Shown here piece by piece: positions 7,957 through 16,216 of a stretch of DNA of 64,000 nt; the stretch's first letter is position 1, and each line of letters begins with the position of its first letter. A program made the position numbers and the translations under genes. Origin of the DNA: a virus; the IMG/VR virus record IMGVR_UViG_3300042463_000878, positions 1 through 64,000 of that record. One strand, written 5' to 3'. The notes under the pieces are model-generated. The model made no database searches. It worked only from the letters and a program-made list of their open reading frames with translations, and had not been told where the DNA came from.

Positions 7957-7984
7957 AAGGGTCCTATTTGGGACCCTTTTTTTA
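7957..7984 (+). terminator. Rho-independent terminator
   Basis: Stem AAGGGTCC / GGACCCTT with a TATTTG loop, followed by a T run. It ends the 7362-7873 transcript. Confidence 0.85.
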
Positions 7985-7998
7985 TTTCAATTAAATAG

Positions 7999-8006
7999 TA
8001 TTTATA
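7999..8006 (+). promoter_or_regulatory. Putative late promoter motif TATTTATA
   Basis: Perfect TATTTATA directly after a terminator, 33 bases before the small basic gene at 8040. Confidence 0.55.
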
Positions 8007-8039
8007 TGTGATTAATAAACAAATTAAAATTTAAAAGAA

Positions 8040-8168
8040 ATGGCTAAAACAAAAGCATCAACAGACTCAATTAAACAAACTTTTGGTAAAAAAAAAGGTG
8101 GTAAACACAAAAGAAAATTTGGGCCTAAAGGAAAAAAACCAAAATCTTACCGAGGACAAGGTCGTTAA
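8040..8168 (+). CDS. Small very basic protein, 42 residues
   Basis: ATG at 8040. The protein is dominated by Lys, Arg and Gly, with FGKKKGGKHKRKFGPKGKK and an end SYRGQGR. Tiny basic proteins of this type are widespread in marine T4-like phages; they would bind nucleic acid or neutralise packaged DNA, but this is inference. It has its own late-type motif. Confidence 0.6.
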   Translation: MAKTKASTDSIKQTFGKKKGGKHKRKFGPKGKKPKSYRGQGR

Positions 8169-8195
8169 TTGTAAGTACAAAAGAAAAAATGTAAA

Positions 8196-8203
8196 TATTT
8201 ATA
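8196..8203 (+). promoter_or_regulatory. Putative late promoter motif TATTTATA
   Basis: TATTTATA 12 bases upstream of ATG 8216. Confidence 0.5.
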
Positions 8204-8215
8204 TAGAAAAACACT

Positions 8216-8479
8216 ATGAAAAAAATTATTAATTGGGTTTCAGGGTTATTTAAAGACGAATCAGGTTCACCATCCTCAAAAAGATTTGTTGGTATTATTG
8301 CGGGGTTATCTTTATGTGTTACATTATATGTAAATAGTTACACTCATGGAGACATTAAACCATCAGACACATTAGTTAACGCGGTGGCGTTACTTGCATT
8401 TGGTTGTCTTGGTTTATCATCTGTAGATAAATTTACCTCATTAAAAAAGAATATTAAAGACGCAAATAAAGAAGAGTAA
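8216..8479 (+). CDS. Holin-like two-helix membrane protein
   Basis: 87 residues. Two hydrophobic segments (RFVGIIAGLSLCVTLYVNSY and TLVNAVALLAFGCLGLSSV) separated by a short polar loop, with a charged, Lys-rich end. The size, topology and SSKRF entry to helix 1 fit holin-like proteins of Bacteroidota phages. Another holin-like gene is at 38288. A bidirectional terminator separates it from the convergent dnaK. Confidence 0.6.
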   Translation: MKKIINWVSGLFKDESGSPSSKRFVGIIAGLSLCVTLYVNSYTHGDIKPSDTLVNAVALLAFGCLGLSSVDKFTSLKKNIKDANKEE

Positions 8480-8542
8480 ATTTGTTCTTATTTTAATATG
8501 GGTAGGAGGGAGATTTTCCTTACTCTGTAGGGTTTATAAAAA

Positions 8543-8568
8543 AATCCCGATTGTGTAGTCGGGATTTT
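8543..8568. terminator. Bidirectional terminator between 8216 gene and dnaK
   Basis: Inverted repeat AATCCCGA / TCGGGATT flanked by A and T runs lies between two convergent genes and can stop transcription from both sides. Confidence 0.8.
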
Positions 8569-8594
8569 AAAACTTTAAAAAAGAATTTAGTTAT

Positions 8595-10463
8595 TTAAGA
8601 CTTAGTTTCTTCAAATTCAACATCAGACGCGTCCATTGCACCGTCATTATTCTCTTGATTTACGCTTTCATATAAATCCTGACTAATCTTTTGAAACTTC
8701 TGAGTTAACTCTTCCATGATTTGTTTGACTGAGTCAATTTCTTTTTTACCGTGAGCGTCTTTTAACTTAGTAATGCCTGTGGTAATCTCAGTTTTATCTT
8801 CTTCAGATATTTTATCACCTAAATCTTCTAATGATTTATTCATTTGGAAAATAGTACTGTCTGCAGAATTTAAAGTATCGACATCTTCTTTTATTTTTTT
8901 ATCTGATTCCGCATTTTCTTCCGCTTCAAGTTTCATTTTTTCAATATCTTCTTTGGATAAACCTGAAGACGACTCAATTCTTATAGATTGTTTTTTACTT
9001 GTTGCCTTATCAACCGCAGATACATTTATAATACCGTTCGCATCAATATCAAAGATAACTTCGATTTGAGGAATACCTCTCATTGATGGTGGTAACCCAT
9101 CTAAATGGAATCTACCAATAGTCCGATTATCTTTTGACATTGCCCGTTCACCTTGTAATACGTGAATTTCTACAGTTGGTTGGTTATCTACCGCAGTTGA
9201 GAATACCTGTGATTTTTTGGTTGGTATGGTTGTGTTAGACTCAATTAATTTTGTAAAAATTCCTCCCATGGTTTCGATACCTAATGACAATGGAGTAACA
9301 TCTAATAGTAATACATCTTTAACATCACCAGCCAATACACCACCTTGAATTGCGGCACCTAAAGCGACAACCTCATCAGGGTTAACTCCTTTTGAAGGTT
9401 CTTTACCAAAGAATTCTTTAACCGCGTTTTGAATTGCGGGAATACGGGTAGAACCACCAACCAAAATTATTTCATCAATTTCACCGATAGTAATGTTTGC
9501 ATTTGACATTGCGGTTATGCAAGGTTTGATTGTTCGTTTAATTAATGAATCCGCCAATTGTTCAAATTTGGCACGAGATAAAGAAGTTACTAAGTGTTTA
9601 GGGCCTGTTGAGTCGGCACTTAAATACGGTAAGTTAATTTCTGTCTGAAGTGACGACGATAACTCAACTTTTGCTTTTTCCGCAGCTTCACGTAAACGTT
9701 GTAACGCCATAGAATCTTTAGTGACATCAAGACCGTCAGTTGATTTTTTAAATTCATCGACCATAAAATCAACAATCACTTGGTCAAAGTCATCTCCACC
9801 TAAGTGAGTGTCACCATCGGTTGACAACACTTCAAATACACCACCACCTAATTCAAGTATTGATACGTCATGTGTACCACCACCACAGTCAAATACAACA
9901 ATTTTCATATCTTTAGACATTTTGTCTAAACCATATGCTAATGCTGCTGCGGTAGGTTCGTTAATAATACGTTTAACCGTTAGACCTGCAATTTCACCAG
10001 CTTCTTTGGTTGCTTGACGTTGTGCGTCATTAAAATACGCGGGTACCGTAATAACCGCTTCTGTAACACTCTCACCTAAATAATCTTCGGCAGTTTGTTT
10101 CATTTTTTGTAAAACAACTGCAGAAATCTCTTGTGGAGAGTAATTTCTATCATCAATACTCACTCTAGGAACGTTCCCGTCTCCTTTTACGATTGAATAC
10201 GGGACTTTAGACAATTCTTTTTTAACCTCGTCATAACTTGTCCCCATGAAACGTTTAATTGATGAAATTGTTTTGGTCGGGTTTGTAACCGCCTGTCTTT
10301 TTGCTGGGTCACCAATTTTTCTTTCTCCGCCATTAATAAATGCCACTATTGAGGGTGTGGTTCTTTTCCCTTCACTGTTTGTAATCACAACAGGTTCGCC
10401 ATTCTCCATGACTGCCACACATGAATTTGTGGTCCCTAAATCTACTCCAATAATTTTTCCCAT
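8595..10463 (-). CDS. dnaK: Hsp70 chaperone DnaK, full length
   Basis: 622 residues, the normal length. The nucleotide-binding domain has [14 protein letters not shown] at the start, [27 protein letters not shown] and LVGGSTRIP; the substrate-binding domain begins near [18 protein letters not shown], and the acidic tail ends [12 protein letters not shown], like bacterial DnaK. All ATPase motifs are intact. No DnaJ or GrpE is in the window, so it presumably uses host partners. Phage-encoded complete DnaK is rare; likely jobs are folding virion proteins or replacing host DnaK. It looks bacterial in origin. Upstream is a sigma70-like TTGACT-N17-TATTAT rather than the two motifs used elsewhere. 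Confidence 0.97.
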   Translation of the reverse strand: MGKIIGVDLGTTNSCVAVMENGEPVVITNSEGKRTTPSIVAFINGGERKIGDPAKRQAVTNPTKTISSIKRFMGTSYDEVKKELSKVPYSIVKGDGNVPRVSIDDRNYSPQEISAVVLQKMKQTAEDYLGESVTEAVITVPAYFNDAQRQATKEAGEIAGLTVKRIINEPTAAALAYGLDKMSKDMKIVVFDCGGGTHDVSILELGGGVFEVLSTDGDTHLGGDDFDQVIVDFMVDEFKKSTDGLDVTKDSMALQRLREAAEKAKVELSSSLQTEINLPYLSADSTGPKHLVTSLSRAKFEQLADSLIKRTIKPCITAMSNANITIGEIDEIILVGGSTRIPAIQNAVKEFFGKEPSKGVNPDEVVALGAAIQGGVLAGDVKDVLLLDVTPLSLGIETMGGIFTKLIESNTTIPTKKSQVFSTAVDNQPTVEIHVLQGERAMSKDNRTIGRFHLDGLPPSMRGIPQIEVIFDIDANGIINVSAVDKATSKKQSIRIESSSGLSKEDIEKMKLEAEENAESDKKIKEDVDTLNSADSTIFQMNKSLEDLGDKISEEDKTEITTGITKLKDAHGKKEIDSVKQIMEELTQKFQKISQDLYESVNQENNDGAMDASDVEFEETKS

Positions 10464-10552
10464 AGTTAAATAATGTTTTGTGTAATAATATATAATAAAA
10501 TTTATAGAGTCAAGCTCCTAAATAAAATCTTAAATAATTGTGCCAAAACAAA

Positions 10553-10575
10553 AAAACTGACAATTTGTCAGTTTT
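10553..10575. repeat. Perfect 11-bp-arm palindrome upstream of dnaK
   Basis: AAAACTGACAA and TTGTCAGTTTT are separated by one base. It lies 90 bases upstream of dnaK and before the tiny ORF at 10652. It could be an operator for a dimeric regulator or a bidirectional hairpin; it is not CIRCE, the known dnaK operator. Confidence 0.6.
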
Positions 10576-10651
10576 ATGACAAATAAAAATAAATACGTAA
10601 AAAAATAGTAATTATTTTACTTTTATTATTTTAAGAATATATTTATTTTTA

Positions 10652-10732
10652 ATGAAACAAAACGGGCCAAACCGAAACTGTGAAAACAATATAATAAAAG
10701 GTATCACCTTTAATAATCCCATCATTTATTGA
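10652..10732 (+). CDS. Possible 26-residue peptide with leaderless late-type start
   Basis: TATTTATT at 10640-10647 is followed by exactly 4 bases and ATG 10652, as in several larger genes. The frame codes 26 residues (starts MKQNGPNRNCENNIIKG) and its stop lies within a terminator hairpin. It may be a real small gene or just a short transcript in the 324-base gap between dnaK and 10787. Nothing else is seen in that gap apart from the palindrome and the terminator. Confidence 0.35.
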   Translation: MKQNGPNRNCENNIIKGITFNNPIIY

Positions 10733-10747
10733 TGGGATTTTTTTTGC
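10715..10747 (+). terminator. Rho-independent terminator
   Basis: Stem AATCCCATCA / TGATGGGATT with a short TTTAT loop and an eight-T run. It is placed before the AsnRS-like gene and would end a short transcript starting near 10650. Confidence 0.85.
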
Positions 10748-10786
10748 CCATATGTGAAAAATAAATAAAAATAAATAAAACAAAAA

Positions 10787-11614
10787 ATGAAAGACACAAA
10801 AACTTACAATGAACTAGTACAAAAGATGAGAGGATTTTTCCTTGATAAAGGATTTATAGAGGTACCAACACAATCAAGGTTATCAATATTGGCGGCATGT
10901 GAAAACCCACATTCAATCGCAACTTTTAACTATAATGGAGAAGTTTGGCCATTACCACAGACGGGCCAGATGTGGTTAGAATATGAGTTACTTAAAAATC
11001 CCGAATGGAACGGAGTGTTCTGTATATCAACTTCGTATAGACAGGAAAAAAATCCTATCCCTGGTAGACACGAACTAATATTCCCAATGTTTGAATTTGA
11101 GTCTAAAGGTGTTATGGAAGATATGGTAAAACTTGAATTGGAACTTTTAAATTATTTAGGTTTTGATAAACCTGTAGAAGTTAATTATGATGATGTGTGT
11201 GAAGAATACGGAGGGATTCCAATTTTAGAAGATGAACATGAATCAAGAATGTGGAAAGAAAAAAGTTCAGTTATCTCACTTCAGAATTTTCCATTGAGGA
11301 CAAATCCATTTTGGAATATGAAACATAATGAAAATAGTATTTTTAATAAAGTTGATGTGATACTTTACGGACAAGAGACTATTGGAAGTGCTGAAAGAAG
11401 TTGTGACCCTGAAGAGATGAGACATAACTTTTATACTATTGAACGTGGCGGTTATTCCGCCAAGTTGTTTGAACTATTTGGAAGAGACAGAGTTGAGTCA
11501 GAACTTAATGAGTTCCTATCATTTAATTTTTTTCCAAGGTTTGGTGGTGGCATTGGTATGACAAGATTGTCAAGAGCGTGGAATTTAAATCAAGTTAATT
11601 TGGCGATTATTTAA
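10787..11614 (+). CDS. Class II aaRS-like enzyme without anticodon domain (AsnRS/AS-AR like)
   Basis: 275 residues equal to the bare catalytic core of class IIb aminoacyl-tRNA synthetases. Seen: motif 2 region TSYRQEKNPIPGRHELIFPM, the late GSAERSCDPEEM and motif 3 FGGGIGMTRLSRAW. The N-terminal OB-fold anticodon-binding domain of AspRS/AsnRS is missing, so it is unlikely to charge tRNA in the usual way. Archaeal AS-AR proteins have this same trimmed form and make asparagine from aspartate, ATP and ammonia. Phage roles could be asparagine supply or aminoacylation of a non-tRNA substrate. Family is clear, reaction is not. Confidence 0.8.
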   Translation: MKDTKTYNELVQKMRGFFLDKGFIEVPTQSRLSILAACENPHSIATFNYNGEVWPLPQTGQMWLEYELLKNPEWNGVFCISTSYRQEKNPIPGRHELIFPMFEFESKGVMEDMVKLELELLNYLGFDKPVEVNYDDVCEEYGGIPILEDEHESRMWKEKSSVISLQNFPLRTNPFWNMKHNENSIFNKVDVILYGQETIGSAERSCDPEEMRHNFYTIERGGYSAKLFELFGRDRVESELNEFLSFNFFPRFGGGIGMTRLSRAWNLNQVNLAII

Positions 11615-11630
11615 AAATTTTGTATCTTTA
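11599..11630 (+). promoter_or_regulatory. Host-like promoter, leaderless
   Basis: TTTG at 11599-11602, a 20-base spacer and TATCTTTA at 11623-11630, then 4 bases to ATG 11635. The promoter overlaps the end of the upstream gene. Confidence 0.75.
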
Positions 11631-11634
11631 CTGT

Positions 11635-11829
11635 ATGATTAAGAAATCAATAAATAAAAACGAAATTGAATATAAAAAATGGGAACGTGTCTACGAAGAT
11701 GAAGATACGATTAGTATTTGGAAATACAATTCAAAAATAAGTATGATTAACCCTTATGAGGTTGAGATAAAATATAAAAAACCGCCAGTTACTAATGGCG
11801 TTAAGAGAACAAAACTAAGTGGGTTATAA
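11635..11829 (+). CDS. Hypothetical protein, 64 residues
   Basis: The start is set at ATG 11635 because the longer frame from TTG 11620 would begin inside the promoter. Basic, tryptophan-containing protein (YKKWERVYEDEDTISIWKY), unknown function. Its stop lies in the stem of a terminator. Confidence 0.55.
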   Translation: MIKKSINKNEIEYKKWERVYEDEDTISIWKYNSKISMINPYEVEIKYKKPPVTNGVKRTKLSGL

Positions 11830-11846
11830 TATAATCCACTTTTTTT
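11817..11846 (+). terminator. Terminator overlapping the 11635 gene end
   Basis: AAGTGGGTTATA pairs with TATAATCCACTT around a central A, followed by seven Ts. Confidence 0.8.
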
Positions 11847-11847
11847 A

Positions 11848-11855
11848 TATTTATT
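11848..11855 (+). promoter_or_regulatory. Putative late promoter TATTTATT, leaderless spacing
   Basis: Directly after the terminator and 3 bases before ATG 11859. Confidence 0.6.
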
Positions 11856-11858
11856 AAT

Positions 11859-12284
11859 ATGAAACTATTAAACATTATTAAGGAAAGTGTTAATAAAAAA
11901 TTAATGTTAAACGCATTAAAAGATATGGGGTTTAATTATGAGGATTCTCAATTTGAGTTGGGTAGTTTAGTTAAATATGTTGAAAATTTACCTAACCCTG
12001 TAAAATTATATCGAATAGTTGTAATTGATGATGAAAATAATGTCAACACAACTTACCCTGGTTCTCATTACTCAACAAGTCAAAAAGATTTAGTGGGTTC
12101 ACATTCTTACTTAACCGGATATGGTGACAAATATTTTATAATGACGGTAATTGCCAACAAAGAATTAATTGACGTTAATAGTACCATTCATAACAATATC
12201 CTGTATCCGAATGAGAATGAAGTTACATTAAAAAATAGAGGTAAGGGGGTTGAAATCCTGAGTATTAAAAAATTAAAAGTTTAA
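11859..12284 (+). CDS. Possible ADP-ribosyltransferase-like protein
   Basis: 141 residues. The pattern resembles mono-ADP-ribosyltransferases of the R-S-E class: LYRIVV offers the NAD-binding Arg, HYSTSQKD the Ser-Thr-Ser motif, and YPNENEVTLKN an E-x-E pair followed by a Gly and a closing beta strand. In such enzymes the second Glu transfers ADP-ribose from NAD to a protein. T4 carries Alt, ModA and ModB of this kind, and Alt is injected with the DNA. The N-terminus (KLLNIIKESVNKKLML) resembles the putative packaging segments seen here. The match is by motif spacing only. Confidence 0.45.
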   Translation: MKLLNIIKESVNKKLMLNALKDMGFNYEDSQFELGSLVKYVENLPNPVKLYRIVVIDDENNVNTTYPGSHYSTSQKDLVGSHSYLTGYGDKYFIMTVIANKELIDVNSTIHNNILYPNENEVTLKNRGKGVEILSIKKLKV

Positions 12285-12292
12285 TCTAAACT

Positions 12293-12736
12293 TTAGTAAT
12301 ATTTTATTTTATTTTTTGCGTTCTGAATTAACCAAGGCTCAACATTTGGAATTTTATCCAAAAAATTTAATTCATATCGATAACAAACAATCTCTTCATC
12401 ATTTGGCGGTAGAGAGCAATTATGTTTTAAGAAAAACAAATGTTTTGATTCATGGACTAATATCGCGGCAATATTATTTATTGAGTTAAAATTCATATCC
12501 TTTTGAGATATCATAATGGTCTTAGAATCTTCTGTTGTCGAAAACCCACCATTCCAAAAAGATATATGATTACAAACCTCGATTAAGGTCAAATACTTTT
12601 CTGAGTCAGTACTTTTTATTAAAAGTAATGCTTCAGTAACCTTATATTTCCAATTATCCCCAACATCCTCAATCTTAATTTGTGCGGTAGATTCTAACGT
12701 ACAAAAAAACAATATTATTAATAAAAGGTATTTCAT
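12293..12736 (-). CDS. Exported putative metallopeptidase (HESKH)
   Basis: 147 residues. Signal peptide at residues 1-19 (YLLLIILFFCTLESTAQ), so the protein leaves the cytoplasm. ILVHESKHLFFLKHNC holds an HExxH zinc motif at about residue 94, followed by DEEIVCYRYELNFL, which could supply a Glu ligand. The fold is not identified. A TATTTATT motif (plus-strand 12750-12757) lies upstream on its strand. It faces the exported-protein run starting at 12833 and may act with it in the envelope. Confidence 0.6.
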   Translation of the reverse strand: MKYLLLIILFFCTLESTAQIKIEDVGDNWKYKVTEALLLIKSTDSEKYLTLIEVCNHISFWNGGFSTTEDSKTIMISQKDMNFNSINNIAAILVHESKHLFFLKHNCSLPPNDEEIVCYRYELNFLDKIPNVEPWLIQNAKNKIKYY

Positions 12737-12749
12737 AGTTTTTTTTAAT

Positions 12750-12757
12750 AATAAATA
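12750..12757 (-). promoter_or_regulatory. Putative late promoter motif TATTTATT
   Basis: On the minus strand, 13 bases before the start codon at 12736. Confidence 0.45.
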
Positions 12758-12789
12758 GTAAAAATACGGTCGATATTATAAACAAAGAA

Positions 12790-12797
12790 TATTTATT
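12790..12797 (+). promoter_or_regulatory. Putative late promoter motif TATTTATT for the exported-protein run
   Basis: 35 bases before ATG 12833 and the only motif of either type seen before the 12.8-19.8 kb run. Confidence 0.45.
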
Positions 12798-12832
12798 GTC
12801 AAGAGTGAAATAAATAAACTAAAAAAATAAGT

Positions 12833-14734
12833 ATGAAAAAACTAGTAACCTTGTTTGTCATTTTGGCAACGACCCTAATTGGATATGCTCAAACATGTCC
12901 AACACCCACGACAAGTGGAGTTTTTGTTACGTTAGATTCTAATTATCAATTGGCGCCGTCGGCAGTTGGTTTTACTAACGTAGGTTTGTGTTTTTACAAC
13001 AACACAACAACATTAATTACCGCGACACAATTCAGAGTATACTATGACAAATTAGCATTTTCTGGCATTAACACAGTCACCTCATTAAACACGTCATATT
13101 CTCAGTATTTACAGTATGTTGATAACCCATCATTAGGTTTTGTGACAATTACATTATCTTACACAGGTAGTTTATCATCATTCGAAATTCCTGACGGAGC
13201 TTTTGTACAATTGAAGTTGAATCATATTACAGGATTTTCCACACTATCATCTGTTGATAATATGTCATTTAGCGGTGTTAACACATTCCCCTCTATTTCC
13301 ACAAATCAAGATGGTACTGACAATACTTTAACTTTACAGAACTTTGGTGGTGTTATGTCACCTCAAACATTTTCGTTTAGTGGTACATTTACTAACGTTA
13401 CAGGAACGGGGGCAAAAAACCTAACGGTTGGTTTAGAGAAAAAACTTAGGCCAAACGGTTCTTGGACACCTGTAACAAGTGTATTATCAAACAATAGTGG
13501 TGTTTTCGCATTTAGTAATATTGCGGTAGATACTACGGGTTATGATGTTCGTATTAAAATTGTTGGTGACACTATGTTAGTTGGTAACGTAATTTCTACC
13601 GCTGACGCTCAAAAAGTTAACGACTATGTTTTAGGTACACAAACACCTACAGGTTTTGACTATTACACCGCTGACGTTAATGGTGATAATAATTTAACTA
13701 TTTCTGACGCTTATGGGGTATTTGGTAGAATTTCTGGTAGATTCTCAGTTTGGCCTAACAGTGTGAAAGACGTTAAGTTCTTTACCTCATCCGAATATGA
13801 GACAATTAATGGTTCATCGACTAATTATCTATCATCAATTTTTGGAACAACTAACTTTACATTTAATATTATTGAGGGAGCCTCTTCTCCAACATTCTAT
13901 GTGTTAGTTCCTGGCGATGCAAATGGTACAGGTTACCATATGGCTCGTGTTACACCAATTGAAGTTTTAATTACACCTCAACCAGGTGTTGAATCACAAA
14001 TTTATAACGTGATTGACACTAAAGTAGACTATGACTTCCCTACAACATCTATTGAGGTTAACGTACCTCACTTATCTGTTCAAGAAGGTAGTTTGGTTAA
14101 TATACCTATTAAAGTGTTAACTAATGGTGTTAAATTAGGTTCATTACAATTCGGATTAAAATACAATGACACATTATTAGACTTCAAAGGAATTGATGCA
14201 AAATCATCAGCTTCAAGTTGGTTAACCTACTTGAATACTAATGACAATGAGATTTCATGGGGGGGATATGATGTTAGTTCACATTTAAAACCATTAAATG
14301 ATGGTGATGAAGTTGTTACATTAAAGTTTATTACAAAACAACCTCAAGACCAATGGACAACAAGTCCTCTTTGGACCACAAATAAGTTTGCGGGTAATAA
14401 TACGTGTAAAGATTTAACTATCACACCAACAAACGGTATTTTACAAGTTTATAAATTATCTAACCCTGGCGTTGGTGGATTTGACGACATGACAGTATTC
14501 CCTAACCCAACGGATGATTATATTAATGTTAAATTTGAAGTTAAAGAATATGGACCTGTTAAATTATCGGTTTACGGTATTAATGGGGTTGAATATAAAA
14601 TAGTGGTTAATGATAAAATGCCCATGGGTGATTATCAATATGAAACTAGTTTAGGTAACTTAACTGCAGGTGTTTACATCGCGGTTCTTAAAAGAAGTGA
14701 CAAACAATTAACAAATAGAATTATTTTAAAATAA
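12833..14734 (+). CDS. Secreted cohesin/dockerin-like protein with type IX secretion C-terminal domain
   Basis: 633 residues. Signal peptide 1-19 (LVTLFVILATTLIGYAQ). Residues about 25-165 and 405-520 are cohesin-like beta domains (LQFGLKYNDTLLDFKGID is typical). About 253-300 is a dockerin-like Ca-binding module (TADVNGDNNLTISDAYG). Residues 553-633 (VFPNPTDDYINVKF, ending TNRIILK) are a type A sorting domain of the Bacteroidota type IX secretion system. Such clients cross the outer membrane and are released or anchored on the surface. The segment 253-360 is related to the C-terminus of the 18172 protein. A phage gene with this address tag is very unusual. Confidence 0.8.
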   Translation: MKKLVTLFVILATTLIGYAQTCPTPTTSGVFVTLDSNYQLAPSAVGFTNVGLCFYNNTTTLITATQFRVYYDKLAFSGINTVTSLNTSYSQYLQYVDNPSLGFVTITLSYTGSLSSFEIPDGAFVQLKLNHITGFSTLSSVDNMSFSGVNTFPSISTNQDGTDNTLTLQNFGGVMSPQTFSFSGTFTNVTGTGAKNLTVGLEKKLRPNGSWTPVTSVLSNNSGVFAFSNIAVDTTGYDVRIKIVGDTMLVGNVISTADAQKVNDYVLGTQTPTGFDYYTADVNGDNNLTISDAYGVFGRISGRFSVWPNSVKDVKFFTSSEYETINGSSTNYLSSIFGTTNFTFNIIEGASSPTFYVLVPGDANGTGYHMARVTPIEVLITPQPGVESQIYNVIDTKVDYDFPTTSIEVNVPHLSVQEGSLVNIPIKVLTNGVKLGSLQFGLKYNDTLLDFKGIDAKSSASSWLTYLNTNDNEISWGGYDVSSHLKPLNDGDEVVTLKFITKQPQDQWTTSPLWTTNKFAGNNTCKDLTITPTNGILQVYKLSNPGVGGFDDMTVFPNPTDDYINVKFEVKEYGPVKLSVYGINGVEYKIVVNDKMPMGDYQYETSLGNLTAGVYIAVLKRSDKQLTNRIILK

Positions 14735-14740
14735 TAACAT

Positions 14741-14761
14741 GCGGTCACACATTGTGACCGC
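14741..14761 (+). other. Strong hairpin after the type IX client gene
   Basis: GCGGTCACA / TGTGACCGC with a three-base loop, 9 bp. No T run follows, so it may slow decay or partly terminate rather than end transcription. Confidence 0.6.
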
Positions 14762-14799
14762 TTAGCCTTAAACAATAAACTAAATAAAAAACAAAAATT

Positions 14800-15147
14800 A
14801 TGTCAGAGGAAACAACAAATGAAACAAATGAAACAAATGACGGTACTTGGTCAGGTTTAAAAAAGACCATTATCGGAACATTAACAACAGTAATTGCTGG
14901 TGGTGGTATATGGCTATCAACAATGTTATTCGGGGGTCACTCAGAAGATAAAGAAGAAACTAAAACAGAACAAACTGTTGCGCCTTCACCTGTAATTGTT
15001 AATGTACAACAAAATCAAGAAAATAAACAAAAAGTTGAAAACGGCGGTGGTACCAATACTATCATCAAAGAAAGGATTATTGAAAAACCTGCGACTCAAA
15101 CAGAACCTGCAGTTAAACCTGTTAAGAAAGAAGAAGACTCTTGGTAA
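14800..15147 (+). CDS. Single-pass membrane protein with charged linker
   Basis: 115 residues. Thr/Asn/Glu-rich start, one hydrophobic helix at about 22-46 (TIIGTLTTVIAGGGIWLSTM), then a Lys/Glu/Pro/Gln-rich extended tail. This resembles a TonB-like or spanin-like periplasmic stalk without a folded domain. Its TAA overlaps the start of the CsgG-like gene (TAATG), so the pair is translationally coupled. Confidence 0.55.
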   Translation: MSEETTNETNETNDGTWSGLKKTIIGTLTTVIAGGGIWLSTMLFGGHSEDKEETKTEQTVAPSPVIVNVQQNQENKQKVENGGGTNTIIKERIIEKPATQTEPAVKPVKKEEDSW

Positions 15148-15863
15148 TGAAAAAGTTATTATTAATTGCGTTACCAATTTTATTGTTCTCTTGTAAAGTA
15201 AGTGGACAAATAGGGACCGTAAAAACTGAAGAATATCAAGCGGATTTTGAAAAGAAACAATCCATGTCTGTTGTGTCGGATTACACCGATACAATCGTAA
15301 TCCCAATACAAGTTCTTAAAATTGGCATCAATGAAGAGCTATACGAGATGTATCCTGAACTTAAAGATAAAAGAGTAGGATTAGGGGTTGCTAACATTGT
15401 TTTAGAATACTTGGAGTCAACAGATAGATTTAAATTTACTGAAGATAAAGAGGAAATTAAACAGAAAATGATTGCACAAGACAAGGCTTCTGATAAAGGT
15501 ATTTCAAGTAACAAAATAGAGGTTAAAGGTAATGTAATCTTAGCCAAATATTTTGTTTACATAGAGGTATATGACTTTTCAGTATCGGAAGACGAGGTGA
15601 TAAAGGCGACTGACGAAGCTAAAACAACTCAAACAACTCGTTTAGGGTTACAAGTTAGATTTGTAGATGCTGAGACAGGTGAAATCTACACAGGAAGTGG
15701 TTTAGGTGAATCATCTACAGTTAAAACGTCATCACTATTATCGGATGTTGAGGGTATTAAATTTAATCAATCAACAATAGGTATTTCGACCAAAAAGGCT
15801 CTTGAAACGGCATCGTCAAGAGTTGTGTCAAAATTAATAAAAAAGGGTGTCTTTAAAAATTAA
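15147..15863 (+). CDS. CsgG/HfaB-like outer-membrane lipoprotein
   Basis: 238 residues from ATG 15147; an upstream TTG is ignored because the ATG overlaps the previous stop. Lipoprotein signal with lipobox LLFSC at about residues 13-17. The mature part follows CsgG order: VGLGVANIVLEYLESTDRFKF, a middle VKGNVILAKYFVYIEVYDF, and LQVRFVDAETGEIYTGSGLG. CsgG forms a ring-shaped outer-membrane export pore for curli subunits. No CsgA-type repeats are seen nearby; the barrel-like 16217 and small 17718 proteins may be partners or cargo. Homology is to the superfamily, and the cargo is unknown. Confidence 0.7.
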   Translation: MKKLLLIALPILLFSCKVSGQIGTVKTEEYQADFEKKQSMSVVSDYTDTIVIPIQVLKIGINEELYEMYPELKDKRVGLGVANIVLEYLESTDRFKFTEDKEEIKQKMIAQDKASDKGISSNKIEVKGNVILAKYFVYIEVYDFSVSEDEVIKATDEAKTTQTTRLGLQVRFVDAETGEIYTGSGLGESSTVKTSSLLSDVEGIKFNQSTIGISTKKALETASSRVVSKLIKKGVFKN

Positions 15864-15867
15864 AAAA

Positions 15868-16215
15868 ATGAGTTTAAAAAGTTTATTTATTAGTAAAAAC
15901 AAGATGACAAAAGTAGAAGATAAAAATAGATTCTATTATATGTTACAAGAAATGCAAAATAATCGTTGGAGAATCACGGCAATCGTATTAGGGTTATTTA
16001 CACTAATCATTGTTGGTATCAATGCTGGTGTCTTTTTAGGGGCGTCTATTGGCGAAGATTGGAAAGAAATGTTATTAATTTTACTAGGCGCCTTTGTTGG
16101 TAACTTAAATAAAGTTGTTGACTATTGGTTTAACTCTGAAGATAGAGATAAAATGTTAATTCAAAAAGTGGACGAAGAAGACGGAGTATCTTTATCTAAC
16201 ACAACAGAAGTATAA
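15868..16215 (+). CDS. Two-helix membrane protein
   Basis: 115 residues from ATG 15868. Two membrane helices at about 36-58 and 68-88 (TAIVLGLFTLIIVGINAGVF and EMLLILLGAFVGNLNKVVDY) with charged ends. Holin-like or inner-membrane accessory of the export cluster. The start and stop are within a few bases of both neighbours, so it is in the same operon. Confidence 0.55.
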   Translation: MSLKSLFISKNKMTKVEDKNRFYYMLQEMQNNRWRITAIVLGLFTLIIVGINAGVFLGASIGEDWKEMLLILLGAFVGNLNKVVDYWFNSEDRDKMLIQKVDEEDGVSLSNTTEV

Positions 16216-16216
16216 T

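Noticed and set aside
10787-11614. AsnA-type asparagine synthetase or full AsnRS
   Set aside because: AsnA motifs are not seen and the anticodon-binding domain of AsnRS is missing; only the class IIb core is supported.
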